Below, piece after piece: positions 34,425 to 44,012 of a stretch of DNA of 64,000 bases. The position numbers and the translations under genes were made by a program. Source of the stretch: Fictibacillus solisalsi (GTDB lineage: Bacteria; Bacillota; Bacilli; Bacillales; Fictibacillaceae). The DNA is taken from the NCBI RefSeq assembly GCF_900103485.1, contig NZ_FNHW01000001.1, forward strand, positions 1,985,306 to 2,049,305, written 5' to 3'. Numbering within the stretch: the first letter of the stretch is position 1; every line of letters begins with the position of its first letter. The notes under the pieces were generated by a model, which saw nothing but the letters and a program-made list of their open reading frames with translations, was not told the DNA's origin and did not search any database.

Positions 34425-35348
34425 TTAAATTCCCCCTTCATAAATCTTCTTGCTTAAATATCGGTCACTTCCGTCCGGGAAGATCGTCACAATCGTTGAG
34501 CCTTCAGGTGCAGTTTCTGCTTCCAGCAAGGCTGCGTGAAGCGCAGCACCCGATGAACTGCCCGCCAAAACACCTTCTTTTTGCGCCAGTTCCTTTACCC
34601 TGGAAAAAGCGTCTTTATCCTGTACCGTATGAATCGCGTGGAAATAAGAAGGATCCATATAGCCTGGCAAAAACTCCATGCCTATTCCTTCCGTTTTATG
34701 TGGACCCGATTGGCCGCCGTTAAGGATGGAACCCTCCGGTTCAACGATCACCGTTTTTAGTGAGGGTTTCTTTTCTTTTAAAAATTGAGCAGTACCCATA
34801 AAGGTGCCTCCCGTTCCTGCTCCTGCAACAAAGATGTCCACCTCACCGTTCAAATCGTTCCATATCTCAGGGCCCAGTGTTTTATAGTACGTTGCGGGAT
34901 TGGAAGGATTAGAAAATTGGGCAGGCGTAAACGAACCTGGGATTTCATTAAGGAGCTGCTCCGTTTTTTTGATAGCCCCCTTAATTCCATCATTGGTTGG
35001 GGTGTGAATGATGGTTGCACCCAGTGCCTTCATAATTTCCTGTTTCTCTATACTGAATTTCTCAGGGATCACAAAAATGACACGCACTCCCCGATTGAGC
35101 GCAGCAAGAGCCAGCCCGATACCGGTATTCCCGGCTGTTGGCTCAATGATAGTTCCTCCTTCAGCCAGATTCCCCATACGAAAGGCTTCATCCAGCAATT
35201 CTCTTCCCAACCGGTCCTTCACACTTCCCCCCGGATTAAGGTATTCCAGCTTCGCAAAGAGTTTCACCTTGTTGGGCAGCGAAAAATGGGTCAGCTGAAG
35301 TAGAGGTGTATTTCCTACCAATTCATGTATGTTTTTGTAAACCGTCAT
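34425..35348 (-). CDS. mccA: O-acetylserine-dependent cystathionine beta-synthase
   Basis: 307 residues, cysteine-synthase-type PLP enzyme. The PLP lysine is Lys44 in NPGGSVKDR; PTAGNTGIGLALAA is the substrate loop and AGAGTGGTFMGTA the phosphate-binding loop. It condenses homocysteine with O-acetylserine to cystathionine. The long intervening operon partner luxS lies directly upstream. Regulation by CymR is expected from the operator before yrrT. Confidence 0.93.
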   Translation of the reverse strand: MTVYKNIHELVGNTPLLQLTHFSLPNKVKLFAKLEYLNPGGSVKDRLGRELLDEAFRMGNLAEGGTIIEPTAGNTGIGLALAALNRGVRVIFVIPEKFSIEKQEIMKALGATIIHTPTNDGIKGAIKKTEQLLNEIPGSFTPAQFSNPSNPATYYKTLGPEIWNDLNGEVDIFVAGAGTGGTFMGTAQFLKEKKPSLKTVIVEPEGSILNGGQSGPHKTEGIGMEFLPGYMDPSYFHAIHTVQDKDAFSRVKELAQKEGVLAGSSSGAALHAALLEAETAPEGSTIVTIFPDGSDRYLSKKIYEGGI

Positions 35349-35360
35349 TGCTCAGGCTCC

Positions 35361-35828
35361 TTAGTCGGCAAATACCTTATTCCATTCGTCTTTTTTCGCA
35401 AGCATCTTCTCTGCAATTTCCTTTGCGCCTGCAAGGCTGTGGTTGGCAGCCCAGCCGCATTGGACTTCATTGCAGGCCGGCACTTCTTCGGCTTTTAAAA
35501 CATCTTGCAGAGTTTTTTCCAAAACATCGAGAATCTCTTCATAGTTATCGTGATTGATCACAGAAAGATAGAAACCGGTCTGGCAGCCCATCGGACTGAT
35601 GTCAACTACAGAATCATGATGATTTCTGATGTTTTCTGCCATCAGATGCTCGATGGAGTGAAGTCCGGCCATATCCATATGATCCTTGTTCGGCTGGCAG
35701 AAACGGATATCGTATTTATGAATCACATCTCCGCTTTTACCTTGTGTTGTTCCAGCAAGGCGCACATAAGGCGCTGCTACTTTAGTATGATCCAGATTAA
35801 AACTTTCTACATTCATTTTTTTAACCAT
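35361..35828 (-). CDS. luxS: S-ribosylhomocysteine lyase (autoinducer-2 synthase)
   Basis: 155 residues. The metal ligands His57 and His61 (HSIEH) and Cys124 (QCGWA) and the catalytic Cys82 (MGCQTG) are present, as is RFCQPNK. LuxS converts S-ribosylhomocysteine to homocysteine and the AI-2 precursor DPD. The frame overlaps mtnN by eight bases and ends 13 bases before mccA, placing it exactly between the enzyme making its substrate and the one using its product. In B. subtilis luxS lies elsewhere on the chromosome. Confidence 0.95.
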   Translation of the reverse strand: MVKKMNVESFNLDHTKVAAPYVRLAGTTQGKSGDVIHKYDIRFCQPNKDHMDMAGLHSIEHLMAENIRNHHDSVVDISPMGCQTGFYLSVINHDNYEEILDVLEKTLQDVLKAEEVPACNEVQCGWAANHSLAGAKEIAEKMLAKKDEWNKVFAD

Positions 35829-36525
35829 TCTGATTCAACTCCTCTATCATTAATAAAATTAATTCAGCAGAATGCTTCGATGCGGTGTCCAAAAACTGGT
35901 CATAGGATACACGGGCATCCTTGCCAGCAATATCCGACAGTGACCGAATAATAACAAACGGGACATTAAATTGGTAAGCCACTTGCGCGATGGCGGCTGC
36001 TTCCATTTCAGCGGCATAAAGTCCTGCTAGTTTAGTCCGGATAAATTCTACACGGTCATGATCGCTCATAAAAGAGTCGCCGGAAGCGATCAGTCCTTTA
36101 GCGACTTGAATTCCACTGACTTTTTCCGCGCTTTTTACAGCAACAGACACTAATTTTGTGTCTGGTACATAATAGGCGGGCATTTGAGGCACCTGTCCGT
36201 ATTCATAACCAAAAATGGTGGCATCCACATCATGATGCCGGACCTCAGTCGAGATCACAACATCCCCCACGTTTAAATCCTGATGGAATCCACCTGCCGA
36301 TCCTGTGTTGATAATGCAATCCGGTTTAAACATCTCAATCATTAGCGTTGTTCCAATGGCTGCATTTACTTTACCGATACCCGATTTTAAAAGAACGATA
36401 TCAAGTCCATCGATCCGGCCGGTATAGAATTCGCATCCGGCCAGCTTTGTATCCTTTCTCCCGGCAAGTTTGCTGCGGAGAATAATCACTTCTTCTTCCA
36501 TAGCCCCAATAATTCCAATTTTCAT
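35821..36525 (-). CDS. mtnN: 5'-methylthioadenosine/S-adenosylhomocysteine nucleosidase
   Basis: 234 residues starting [20 protein letters not shown], with the substrate motif [14 protein letters not shown] and [10 protein letters not shown]. It removes adenine from SAH and MTA, yielding S-ribosylhomocysteine for LuxS. It lies between yrrT and luxS in the operon. The catalytic Glu and Asp positions typical of the family are within EEEV and SDIAG. Confidence 0.95.
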   Translation of the reverse strand: MKIGIIGAMEEEVIILRSKLAGRKDTKLAGCEFYTGRIDGLDIVLLKSGIGKVNAAIGTTLMIEMFKPDCIINTGSAGGFHQDLNVGDVVISTEVRHHDVDATIFGYEYGQVPQMPAYYVPDTKLVSVAVKSAEKVSGIQVAKGLIASGDSFMSDHDRVEFIRTKLAGLYAAEMEAAAIAQVAYQFNVPFVIIRSLSDIAGKDARVSYDQFLDTASKHSAELILLMIEELNQNG

Positions 36526-36549
36526 AGCGACAACTCCAGTATCTTCTGT

Positions 36550-37197
36550 TCAGTTTTTTTTGATCTTAACAGCTTCCATCAGCCAAACGTAGGTGTTCAA
36601 TTTTTCAAAGGAAACGTCAAATCCGTGCTTACGGAAAAGATGATCCAGCACGTCAATCGTCGTGTAATATTCAGTCTGCAAGTCCTGAAGAAGGTTCAGG
36701 TATCCCTTTTCCTTTACAAGGCGGTGTCTTTCCTCCCGGTCGGCTTCATTAGTGAATGCTGTATCCGCAAAAACAATTTTACCATTTTCTTTTAAAATCT
36801 GGCTATATAATTGAATGGCTGAGTCCTTTTCCTCATCTGTGAGATGGTGGAAAGCGTAAGTGCTTACGATTGCGTCCACTTCATCCGGAAGCTGTGGAAA
36901 CGTTAAAAAGTCACCGTCTAACAATTCTAGGTCGATAAACCGGGCTTTTGTCTTTTCTCGCATTCCTAAAGAAGGCTCTATACCGTATACGGTTCTTTCT
37001 GCTTTCAACAGCTTTTCTGTGAGATTTCCGGTCCCTACTCCAAATTCCACAACTGTTCCTGTCGTCTTGGATGCGACAGTTTCGAGAATGTGTTCATACT
37101 GCTCGAACACTTCCCTATACTCTTCGTCTTTTCCTGAAACCGATTGATCATAGGATTCTGCCCACTCATCAAACAGTGAAATAAACTCTCTGCCCAT
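36550..37197 (-). CDS. yrrT: SAM-dependent methyltransferase YrrT
   Basis: 215 residues, class I methyltransferase fold with SAM-binding motif VVEFGVGTGNLTEKLL and acidic LLDGDF; YSQILKENGKIVFADTAF is the later strand. It is the first gene of the yrrT-mtnN-luxS-mccA-mccB unit as in B. subtilis (without luxS there). The substrate is unknown. ACGGAGTG precedes ATG 37197. A 27-bp CymR-type operator lies 32 bases upstream of the start. Confidence 0.92.
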   Translation of the reverse strand: MGREFISLFDEWAESYDQSVSGKDEEYREVFEQYEHILETVASKTTGTVVEFGVGTGNLTEKLLKAERTVYGIEPSLGMREKTKARFIDLELLDGDFLTFPQLPDEVDAIVSTYAFHHLTDEEKDSAIQLYSQILKENGKIVFADTAFTNEADREERHRLVKEKGYLNLLQDLQTEYYTTIDVLDHLFRKHGFDVSFEKLNTYVWLMEAVKIKKN

Positions 37198-37228
37198 TAG
37201 ATTTTCACTCCGTTTATCATAAAATATA

Positions 37229-37255
37229 TAATTCCTATCACTATACTATGAATTA
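37229..37255. promoter_or_regulatory. CymR-type operator before yrrT
   Basis: A 27-bp element begins TAATTC and ends GAATTA (inverted half-sites), with TAGGAATTA on the minus strand, matching what I recall of the 27-bp CymR consensus. It lies in the presumed promoter of the yrrT operon, which CymR represses in B. subtilis when cysteine is available. Confidence 0.65.
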
Positions 37256-37343
37256 AATCGTTACAAGTTACAATTTATCACAGAAATCCGTAATAATCAA
37301 TGAAACGGCGCTTCCTTTCTTACCCTTTAAAAAACACATAAGA

Positions 37344-37380
37344 AAAGCCAGAGGGAGACATTGCGTCTCCACACCGGCTA
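37344..37380 (-). terminator. Terminator after yrrS
   Basis: On the minus strand AGCCGG..TGGAGAC pairs with GTCTCC..CTGGCT followed by TTTTC, 14 bases beyond the yrrS stop. Confidence 0.65.
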
Positions 37381-37393
37381 AATCGGGCTACTG

Positions 37394-38023
37394 TTATTGT
37401 TTATTTACGCTTGTTGGTTTCCAGCCTTTTCCGTCCTCCCATTGAAGCTGAATCTCGTACCGTGAGCCATCCGCCTTGGAAAGGACCCGTCCGACCGATT
37501 TATCCGGTCCTCCACCGTTACCCAGCCAAAGGATGGTCATTTGATCTTCAGGAATACCTGAAGCATAGGAAAGAGCTTTTGTCTGTTCGCTCCAGTCCGC
37601 TGATCCTTTGTCATACGACTTTGTATGCTCACCGGTTTGAGACGTGCCGACCGCATCCCAAGGACCTTCAGGACCGCCTTTTGCCTTATCTTCCGATTTT
37701 TCTTTGTCAGCGGCTTCCTTATCCTTGTCTTCGCTATCTTCCTTTTTGGAAGCATCCTGATTCTCATCAGCAGCCTCACTGTCTTTCTTATCTTCAACAG
37801 CGATGGACGAATCATCTTTCTTATTTGAATCTTTATTTACAGAAGAAGACTGATCTTTCTTGTCGGCTGAATGATTAGATGATGATGTCTGGCTGCTGCC
37901 TCCGTTTATAAAAATGCTTGCTCCCACTACCACGATTAATAATAGCACAACCCCAATTGCTATATTCAACATTCGATTTTGTTTTCGTTTCTCAAAACGA
38001 GAACGGTACTCTTTTCTTCCCAT
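37394..38023 (-). CDS. yrrS: YrrS family protein (DUF1510)
   Basis: 209 residues. A single N-terminal transmembrane helix (IAIGVVLLLIVVVGASIFI) is followed by about 90 residues of Ser, Lys, Asp and Glu low-complexity linker and a C-terminal folded domain from GPWDAVGTSQTGEH to GWKPTSVNKQ. Topology suggests an anchored outer domain. It lies after pbpI as in B. subtilis and may work with that penicillin-binding protein; no function is known. Confidence 0.9.
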   Translation of the reverse strand: MGRKEYRSRFEKRKQNRMLNIAIGVVLLLIVVVGASIFINGGSSQTSSSNHSADKKDQSSSVNKDSNKKDDSSIAVEDKKDSEAADENQDASKKEDSEDKDKEAADKEKSEDKAKGGPEGPWDAVGTSQTGEHTKSYDKGSADWSEQTKALSYASGIPEDQMTILWLGNGGGPDKSVGRVLSKADGSRYEIQLQWEDGKGWKPTSVNKQ

Positions 38024-38109
38024 ACTTACCTCCTCAAAACTATGCCTAAATCAATTTTACCACGATAAACGAATTCGACAAGTTTGAGATTTTGCGTATG
38101 TCGAGTGCC

Positions 38110-39846
38110 TTATTTATTTTTTTTATCATTTTCGTAAATTTGTTTTACGATATCTGAATAAGCGGAAAGGACGGGATTGGCTCCTCCTTTATAGTCCAGA
38201 TCAACAACGACCATTGCGTATTTCGGCTGGTCAGCGGGAAAGTAGCCGGCAAACCATTTATTGGATGTTTTGGAGTCACCCTTCTCAGCTGTACCCGATT
38301 TTCCTGCAATCTTATACGGCAGCCCATTTAAAGCACGTCCCGTTCCTTTTGGATTGGTGACCACATCGCGCATGAGCATTTGAAGCTTCTTTGCGGTATA
38401 GGGTTCAATCTTGTTTTCCTTTTTGTGATCAGAAAAAGAAAGAAACGTTGTTCCGTTTTTATACTCAATTTCTGTTGCCGCTTTAACTTCCCTCACTGCG
38501 CCCCCCCGTGCAATGGCCGCAACCATGTTGGCAACCGCCAGCGGTGTTACCTGAACATTTTTTTGTCCGATCGCCGTTTGCGAAACCGCCAACGGAACTT
38601 TCTTGTCAGAAGAAGCACCCCATATGTTCCCTGTTTCTTCTTCTGGAAACTGTGCAAAATCCGGATAATGGTATACTTGTCCTCTCCATCCGGTTGTTCC
38701 GGCCAAGCCAAGCTTGGCAGCATATTCATCAATCATGTTTGGATCTTCTTTCATCATTTCATTGGCCAGCAATCCAAACGTCCGATTGCAGCTTTGAGCA
38801 AAGCTCTCTGAAAAATTCAGCGTGCCAAGTGCATGTTTTGCCTCTTTTCCGTCAATGCCTAGGTTACAGTCAAATGTTCCCCTATTTGCAAGATCCTGAT
38901 GTTCGATGGCAGAAGCTGCAGTTACGATTTTAAATACAGAGCCTGGTGCATGCTGGCTCAGCATTTGGTTTTTCATTAAACCGGACGTATACGGTACACT
39001 TACCATTCCGAGCAATTCATTCTTCTCAATATCGATCAGCACAGCCCCGCCCTTTTTAATATGGCTGACTTTTATCGCCTTTTCCATTATGCCCTGAAGG
39101 GTGCTGTCCATTGTCGTTTTGACACTCACCGGGTAAAAAGGATTCGATGGAGACAAATACTTGACGTCCAGCCCGAATAACGGAGAACCTGAACGGTCCA
39201 CATGGTAGATTAGTTTCGTCTCCCCCTCAGAAATCAAAAAAGGGTCAAACGCCTGCTGCAATCCTGTTTTCCCAATTTTTGTATTGATGGTAATTGTCCC
39301 TTTTTCCAGCTTGTCGGGGTATTTTTTCTTGATGATTTCGGGCGCTTGTCCGGTGACCCCTAACAACGCACCGGCAAACGGAGAATGCTTTGTTCGGGAG
39401 ATGTATTGAGCATAAACACCGGGCCGCTGCAACCCATTAATTTCTTCCATAGCCTCCTGGGTGATCTGATCTTCATCATCGGCGATGACAAAGGGCTCCT
39501 CATGGTCTTTCAGGGCGTTTTTAATTTCTTCGGTTGACTTTCCCAGTATGTTTGCCACCTCGTCAATGGTGCCTTTTTGATCCTGGATAAATGGAAATAA
39601 GATGATGGCCGGCTTCAATTCGGCTGAAATCATTTCGCCTTTGCGGTCTAGCAGCAAGCCTCTTCCTTCATTGATCATAAAAGAGTGGGTTCGCTGCCTG
39701 ACACTCTCATCGATTAAATTGATGTTATGCTTTGAAAAAGATTCTGTGGAAATGAGCTGGATTTGAACCAGCCGCCCCACCAGCAAAAACAATGCGGCAA
39801 GAAATAAAGCGCCTGCAGTGACTATTCGTTTACGGATCCTTTTCAT
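38110..39846 (-). CDS. pbpI: Class B penicillin-binding protein (PBP4b/PbpI type)
   Basis: 578 residues from ATG 39846 with GAGGTGG upstream; GTG 39855 is a poorer alternative. One N-terminal helix anchors it; then a dimerisation/pedestal region and the transpeptidase domain with active-site Ser in GSVFKIVT (S-x-x-K), SCN (S-x-N) and KSGTA (K-S/T-G). It cross-links peptidoglycan; in B. subtilis PbpI is a sporulation-associated transpeptidase. It shares a unit with yrrS and follows the greA terminator. Confidence 0.93.
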   Translation of the reverse strand: MKRIRKRIVTAGALFLAALFLLVGRLVQIQLISTESFSKHNINLIDESVRQRTHSFMINEGRGLLLDRKGEMISAELKPAIILFPFIQDQKGTIDEVANILGKSTEEIKNALKDHEEPFVIADDEDQITQEAMEEINGLQRPGVYAQYISRTKHSPFAGALLGVTGQAPEIIKKKYPDKLEKGTITINTKIGKTGLQQAFDPFLISEGETKLIYHVDRSGSPLFGLDVKYLSPSNPFYPVSVKTTMDSTLQGIMEKAIKVSHIKKGGAVLIDIEKNELLGMVSVPYTSGLMKNQMLSQHAPGSVFKIVTAASAIEHQDLANRGTFDCNLGIDGKEAKHALGTLNFSESFAQSCNRTFGLLANEMMKEDPNMIDEYAAKLGLAGTTGWRGQVYHYPDFAQFPEEETGNIWGASSDKKVPLAVSQTAIGQKNVQVTPLAVANMVAAIARGGAVREVKAATEIEYKNGTTFLSFSDHKKENKIEPYTAKKLQMLMRDVVTNPKGTGRALNGLPYKIAGKSGTAEKGDSKTSNKWFAGYFPADQPKYAMVVVDLDYKGGANPVLSAYSDIVKQIYENDKKNK

Positions 39847-39907
39847 GGAGACCACCTCACTCCCCAGTGTGGTCGCATGAAGGAATTATTAAACGGATCA
39901 TCATAAA

Positions 39908-39937
39908 AAGACGCCAAAGCCTAAGCTTTGACGTCTT
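39908..39937 (-). terminator. greA terminator
   Basis: AAGACGTCAAAG pairs with CTTTGGCGTCTT on the minus strand (one G-T pair), followed by TTTTA. Confidence 0.85.
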
Positions 39938-39944
39938 GAATGAT

Positions 39945-40421
39945 CTATTTTACTTCTACAATTCTAACACTAATTTCTCCGCCAGGAGTCTGAACAGAGA
40001 CCTGTTCCCCTACTTTTTTGCCGAGCAAGCTTTTGGCCATTGGAGAATCATTGGAGATTTTGCCTTCAAATGGATCCGCTTCAGCACTCCCGACAATCAT
40101 GTACGTTTCTTCATCGCCATCAGGCAGCTCAAGGAACTTAACTGATTTCCCGATAGAAACTACGTCTCCTGCAGCTTTGTTTTCTTCGATGATTACAGCA
40201 TCACGAATCATTTTTTCCAACTGAACAATCCGCGCTTCAACAAAAGCCTGTTCATCTTTGGCTGCATCGTATTCCGAGTTCTCTGAAAGGTCGCCGAAAC
40301 TGCGGGCAATCTTGATACGCTCTACAACTTCTTTTCTTTTTTCAGTTTTTAATTGCTCTAGTTCGTTTTCAAGCTTTTGCTTACCCTCAAGTGTCATATA
40401 ATGCTTTTTCTCTTCTGACAT
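39945..40421 (-). CDS. greA: Transcription elongation factor GreA
   Basis: 158 residues. The N-terminal coiled coil [20 protein letters not shown] carries the tip acidic residues in [13 protein letters not shown], which help RNA polymerase cleave backtracked transcripts; the C-terminal domain ends [17 protein letters not shown] precedes ATG 40421. It lies after udk as in B. subtilis. Confidence 0.97.
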   Translation of the reverse strand: MSEEKKHYMTLEGKQKLENELEQLKTEKRKEVVERIKIARSFGDLSENSEYDAAKDEQAFVEARIVQLEKMIRDAVIIEENKAAGDVVSIGKSVKFLELPDGDEETYMIVGSAEADPFEGKISNDSPMAKSLLGKKVGEQVSVQTPGGEISVRIVEVK

Positions 40422-40566
40422 ACTGTATTCACTCCTTCAATTAATCAGTACCCTGATAACTATATATGTTGTCTAATAGATCCGATATGTATAATGGATG
40501 CTTACACCTTACTAAAAAATAAAGCGCTTGCCAAACTTTTTACTTCGTAACATCCAGTATACGAGC

Positions 40567-40594
40567 AAAAAATGAGGGCTTGGCCTCATTTTTT
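40567..40594. terminator. udk terminator
   Basis: AAAAAATGAGG pairs with CCTCATTTTTT; it overlaps the last codons of udk and separates it from greA. Confidence 0.75.
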
Positions 40595-41227
40595 TAATAT
40601 TGCTTTTTCTTCAAGGATCGTTTGGATTTTGGTTACCATCAAATCAATGGCTACCCGGTTTTGTCCACCTTCAGGTATGATGATATCCGCATATCGTTTG
40701 GTTGGCTCAATGAATTGATTATGCATCGGGCGAACAACCGATGTATATTGGTCGATCACTGATTCAAGTGTTCGTCCCCTGTCCCGTGTATCTCTTACCA
40801 TTCGCCGGATGATGCGTACATCGGCATCTGTATCGACAAAGAGCTTGATATCCATCAGATCTCTGAGACGCTCATCTTCCAATATTAAAATCCCTTCAAG
40901 AATAATAACATCTTTCGGTTCAACTGGGATAATTTTATCACTTCTTGTATGCGCTGTATAGTCATAAACGGGCTTTTCGATGGATTTAAATTCCAAAAGA
41001 GCATTTAATTGTGTAATTAATAATTCATTATCAAATGCCAAAGGATGGTCATAATTTGTTTTCAAGCGCTCATCCATTGTTTTATCGGATTGGTCTCTGT
41101 AATAGGAGTCCTGTTCAATGATGAGAATCGACTGATCGGCAAACTGGCGGTAAATTTCCTTCGCTACAGTTGTTTTTCCGGAGCCCGACCCTCCGGCTAC
41201 CCCAATGACAATCGGTTTTTGTACCAT
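40586..41227 (-). CDS. udk: Uridine kinase
   Basis: 213 residues from ATG 41227, preceded by AAGGAG; a longer frame to 41293 runs into trmR. Walker [10 protein letters not shown] near the N-terminus, DSYYRD and YDHPLAFDN are the uridine kinase motifs. It phosphorylates uridine and cytidine for salvage. It starts 22 bases after the trmR stop, where B. subtilis has two further genes (yrrN, yrrO). Confidence 0.95.
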   Translation of the reverse strand: MVQKPIVIGVAGGSGSGKTTVAKEIYRQFADQSILIIEQDSYYRDQSDKTMDERLKTNYDHPLAFDNELLITQLNALLEFKSIEKPVYDYTAHTRSDKIIPVEPKDVIILEGILILEDERLRDLMDIKLFVDTDADVRIIRRMVRDTRDRGRTLESVIDQYTSVVRPMHNQFIEPTKRYADIIIPEGGQNRVAIDLMVTKIQTILEEKAILKK

Positions 41228-41249
41228 GTTCTTTCTCCTTCCGAAATCT

Positions 41250-41906
41250 CTAACGCTGCTCGTTATCTTTTTTAATGCTGATGCCCAGGCCATCTCCTAC
41301 TGGTAAAATGGCCGTTGTATATCCATTGTGATTCATAAGAAATTCATTGTAGGAACATATTTTCCGGACGAGGGAAGCCAGCCTCCTGGTCCCTGGATGA
41401 ACATCGCCGGTGACATATCCCTTAAACAGAATATTGTCTGAAAAAATGACCCCTTCTGGCCGGAGAAACTCTCCATAACTTTCAAAAAAGCGCTGATACT
41501 GTCCTTTAGCTGCATCAATAAAAATCACATCATAAGGTGCCTTTTTTCCGGCTTCGGCGACTAATTCGTTTGCATCGCCAAACAATACTTCAATTCGTTC
41601 AGTAAGGCCAAATTCTTTTATATTTTGAAGTGCCAGCTCATAGCGTTCCGCGTCTCTTTCTATCGTAACGATAGTCACATTCGGCAAGGCTTCAGCCATT
41701 CTTATCGCTGAATAGCCAATAGCCGTTCCCACTTCCAGGATTTTTTGGGGTTTTATCATTCGAAGCTGCTGCAGCAAAACTTCGATTCCCACGAGCTCCA
41801 TAATGGGAACACCATGTTCTTTGGCGTACTCCTCTAGCTTTTGAATACGAAAATCCCGACCGGGTATTAATTGTTCAATATAATTCTGGACTTCCTGTGA
41901 AATCAA
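41250..41906 (-). CDS. trmR: tRNA 5-hydroxyuridine methyltransferase
   Basis: 218 residues, class I O-methyltransferase with the SAM loop [16 protein letters not shown], metal-binding [10 protein letters not shown] and DNILFKGYV. The B. subtilis counterpart YrrM is TrmR, which methylates ho5U34 to mo5U in tRNA anticodons. The genes for the U32-type proteins that make ho5U, next to it in B. subtilis, are absent here. GGAGGCATAG precedes ATG 41906. Confidence 0.9.
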   Translation of the reverse strand: MISQEVQNYIEQLIPGRDFRIQKLEEYAKEHGVPIMELVGIEVLLQQLRMIKPQKILEVGTAIGYSAIRMAEALPNVTIVTIERDAERYELALQNIKEFGLTERIEVLFGDANELVAEAGKKAPYDVIFIDAAKGQYQRFFESYGEFLRPEGVIFSDNILFKGYVTGDVHPGTRRLASLVRKICSYNEFLMNHNGYTTAILPVGDGLGISIKKDNEQR

Positions 41907-41968
41907 GGCTATGCCTCCTTACTTAACCGAAACATTATATCATAAAAACAACCTGCTATGTTTGCTTT

Positions 41969-43096
41969 TTAGCTTTTCCCTGCACGTTCCTGCCATTCAT
42001 GACGGTATTTCTGAACGATTCTTTTATGCTCGTCATATGTTTTTGTATAGATGACTTGTCCGTTTGGACGTGCATAAAAAAAGTAATACGTTGTTGGTTC
42101 CGGATTCAATGCCGCTTTGATCGCTTCTTCGCCCGGGGAAGCTACCGGACCGATAGGCAGCCCCTTGTACTTGTAAGTATTGTAAGGAGAATCCACTTTC
42201 AGCTCTTTGTAAAGAACCTGAACTTTAAAGCTCTTGCGGGCATATTTAACCGTGGGATCGGAATCCAGCTTCATCCCTTTTTTAAGCCTGTTATAAAATA
42301 CCCCTGATATTTTGGGACGGTCTTCCGGCCGCTGGGCTTCTTCCTCAATCATGGACGCCAACGTGAGAATTTCGTATGGTTTTTTTCCGCTCTTTTTGAC
42401 TTCCTCCTGATGGCCATCCATTATTCTTTGCGTTTTCTGCACCATTTTTGTAAGGACAGCTTTAACCTCCGGTTGCTTTTCATCAAATTCGTACTTTGCA
42501 GGGAACAAGTAGCCCTCGAGCGGATAGTATATTTTTTTGTTGTATACTTTATTATCGATCACAGGAAACTGCTTTTGAAGCCCTTTGACAAATGCCGGAT
42601 CATTCATCGTCTTCATAACATCCCCTTTGCTTTTGCCGGTGTTTTTCGCAATCACTTCTGCTATCTGCGGGACAATAAAACCTTCCGGTATAGTAAATGA
42701 TGTTTCAGGATGGCGATATACCTTTCCATTTTTAAGAGCAGCGATCAGCTGATCCATGTTCATGGAAGGATTAAGGTCATAGACTCCGGCTTGCAAGTTT
42801 CCATTTTCTTTCGTTTTGGCATAGACCTGAAAGACCAGGCTGCTTTTGATCAGGTTGTTTTTTTCCAAAATCTTCCCGATTGTTGAGACAGATGAACCGA
42901 TGGGTATATCAACGGTTATATCCTTATTATTTCCTGCATCAGCAGGGCCAAGCGCATCCTTAATATATGTATAGCCAAAAATAGCAGCCGCTACTAGAAG
43001 CACTATAATGACGGCCAGGACTGTAAGTACTTTTTTCTTTCTCTTTTTCTTACCGAAACCTGTTGGACCGCCGGGAACATCATTATATTGTGACAC
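41969..43096 (-). CDS. mltG: Endolytic transglycosylase MltG
   Basis: 375 residues. The start is probably GTG 43096: AAAGGGGAG sits five bases upstream, whereas the ATG codons at 43123 and 43114 precede that site. A transmembrane helix (VLTVLAVIIVLLVAAAIFGY) anchors a LysM-like and YceG catalytic domain; the catalytic Glu is in LASMIEEEAQ, with GVFYNRLKKGM after it. It cuts nascent glycan strands. B. subtilis counterpart is YrrL. A promoter lies just upstream. Confidence 0.92.
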   Translation of the reverse strand: MSQYNDVPGGPTGFGKKKRKKKVLTVLAVIIVLLVAAAIFGYTYIKDALGPADAGNNKDITVDIPIGSSVSTIGKILEKNNLIKSSLVFQVYAKTKENGNLQAGVYDLNPSMNMDQLIAALKNGKVYRHPETSFTIPEGFIVPQIAEVIAKNTGKSKGDVMKTMNDPAFVKGLQKQFPVIDNKVYNKKIYYPLEGYLFPAKYEFDEKQPEVKAVLTKMVQKTQRIMDGHQEEVKKSGKKPYEILTLASMIEEEAQRPEDRPKISGVFYNRLKKGMKLDSDPTVKYARKSFKVQVLYKELKVDSPYNTYKYKGLPIGPVASPGEEAIKAALNPEPTTYYFFYARPNGQVIYTKTYDEHKRIVQKYRHEWQERAGKS

Positions 43097-43121
43097 CTTT
43101 TTCTCCCCTTTCATCTGCTTC

Positions 43122-43150
43122 ATTATACTGATAAGTAAATTTCATGTCTA
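43122..43150 (-). promoter_or_regulatory. SigA-type promoter before mltG
   Basis: Minus strand: TAGACA (43145-43150), 17 bases, TATAAT (43122-43127). The predicted start leaves a short leader to the GTG start codon. Confidence 0.65.
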
Positions 43151-43243
43151 GTTTCCATAATAAAGAAATAGAAAATTGGATGAATCCCCAGATCTTTGTT
43201 GCACTGTTATAGTCATTTAGTATGTTCAATTTGCATAAAAAAA

Positions 43244-43268
43244 GCAGCTAAAGTTTACCTTTAGCTGC
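43244..43268 (-). terminator. yrzB terminator
   Basis: GCAGCTAAAG pairs exactly with CTTTAGCTGC, followed on the minus strand by seven T, ten bases beyond the yrzB stop. Confidence 0.88.
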
Positions 43269-43277
43269 GAAGTCGTT

Positions 43278-43574
43278 TTATTCTTCTTCATCCTGAAATG
43301 CGTTTAAGGTTTCTTCAATCATCTGCCACTCTTCATCTGTTTCCAGAGGAAAGAGCTCGATATCGTCTTCACCTTCACCATTGTCCACAAAGCGGAAAGG
43401 GAAAACTTCCTGCTCATCACTATCATCTTCTTGATCTTCTCCTGCCGGTACAAGAAGAATGTAAGAATGGCCGGTCGGCGTTGTGCTGCCATCAATCGTC
43501 ATCAGCACTTCAAATAGATTCTCTTCTCCGTTTTCACCTGGGATAATAATGTGTTCTTTTTCTTCATTTGCCAT
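43278..43574 (-). CDS. yrzB: YrzB family protein (DUF1292)
   Basis: 98 residues, very acidic, with the DUF1292 pattern FEVLMTIDGSTTPTGHSYIL and ELFPLETDEEWQMIEETL. It follows ireB and ruvX, as in B. subtilis. Cytoplasmic, function unknown. GAGGTGATC precedes ATG 43574. Confidence 0.92.
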   Translation of the reverse strand: MANEEKEHIIIPGENGEENLFEVLMTIDGSTTPTGHSYILLVPAGEDQEDDSDEQEVFPFRFVDNGEGEDDIELFPLETDEEWQMIEETLNAFQDEEE

Positions 43575-43583
43575 TTGATCACC

Positions 43584-44012
43584 TCATTTTTTTAATTGAC
43601 GGCTGTCCAAATATCCTTGAAGGATTAAAACTGCGGCCATTTTGTCGATGACCTGCTTTCTTTTCTTCCGGCTGACATCTGCAGAGATCAGCATTTTTTC
43701 AGCAGCCATCGTAGTCAGACGCTCGTCCCATAATACAACAGGTAACCCGTATCTCGCTTCTGCCTTACTGGCAAATTCCTGACACGCCTCCCCGCTCGGA
43801 CCAATGGAACCGTTCATATTTTTGGGCAAGCCGACCACAATTTCTTTCACATCATACTGTTTAATCCAATCGCCAATACGTTCAAAAACTTCATCGGGCT
43901 GATGCGGTTTCCTTCTGACCGTTTCGATTCCCTGAGCTGTCCAGCCCATCTCATCGCTCACAGCCACTCCTACCGTATGGGATCCTACATCCAGTCCCAG
44001 AATCCGGGTCAT
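43584..44012 (-). CDS. ruvX: YqgF/RuvX family Holliday-junction resolvase-like nuclease
   Basis: 142 residues, RNase H-like fold: [17 protein letters not shown] near the start with the catalytic Asp, [21 protein letters not shown] and [12 protein letters not shown] at the end. Relatives act in 16S rRNA 5' processing or junction resolution. The ATG shares a base with the ireB stop. B. subtilis name yrrK. Confidence 0.93.
   Translation of the reverse strand: MTRILGLDVGSHTVGVAVSDEMGWTAQGIETVRRKPHQPDEVFERIGDWIKQYDVKEIVVGLPKNMNGSIGPSGEACQEFASKAEARYGLPVVLWDERLTTMAAEKMLISADVSRKKRKQVIDKMAAVLILQGYLDSRQLKK

Noticed and set aside
37590-37880. Low-complexity repeat in yrrS
   Set aside because: It codes for the Ser/Lys/Asp/Glu linker of YrrS and is not a mobile or CRISPR-like repeat; spacing is irregular.
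40515-40540. Possible catabolite (cre) site AAAGCGCTTGCCA before greA
   Set aside because: It departs from the cre consensus at several positions and sits before a housekeeping gene.
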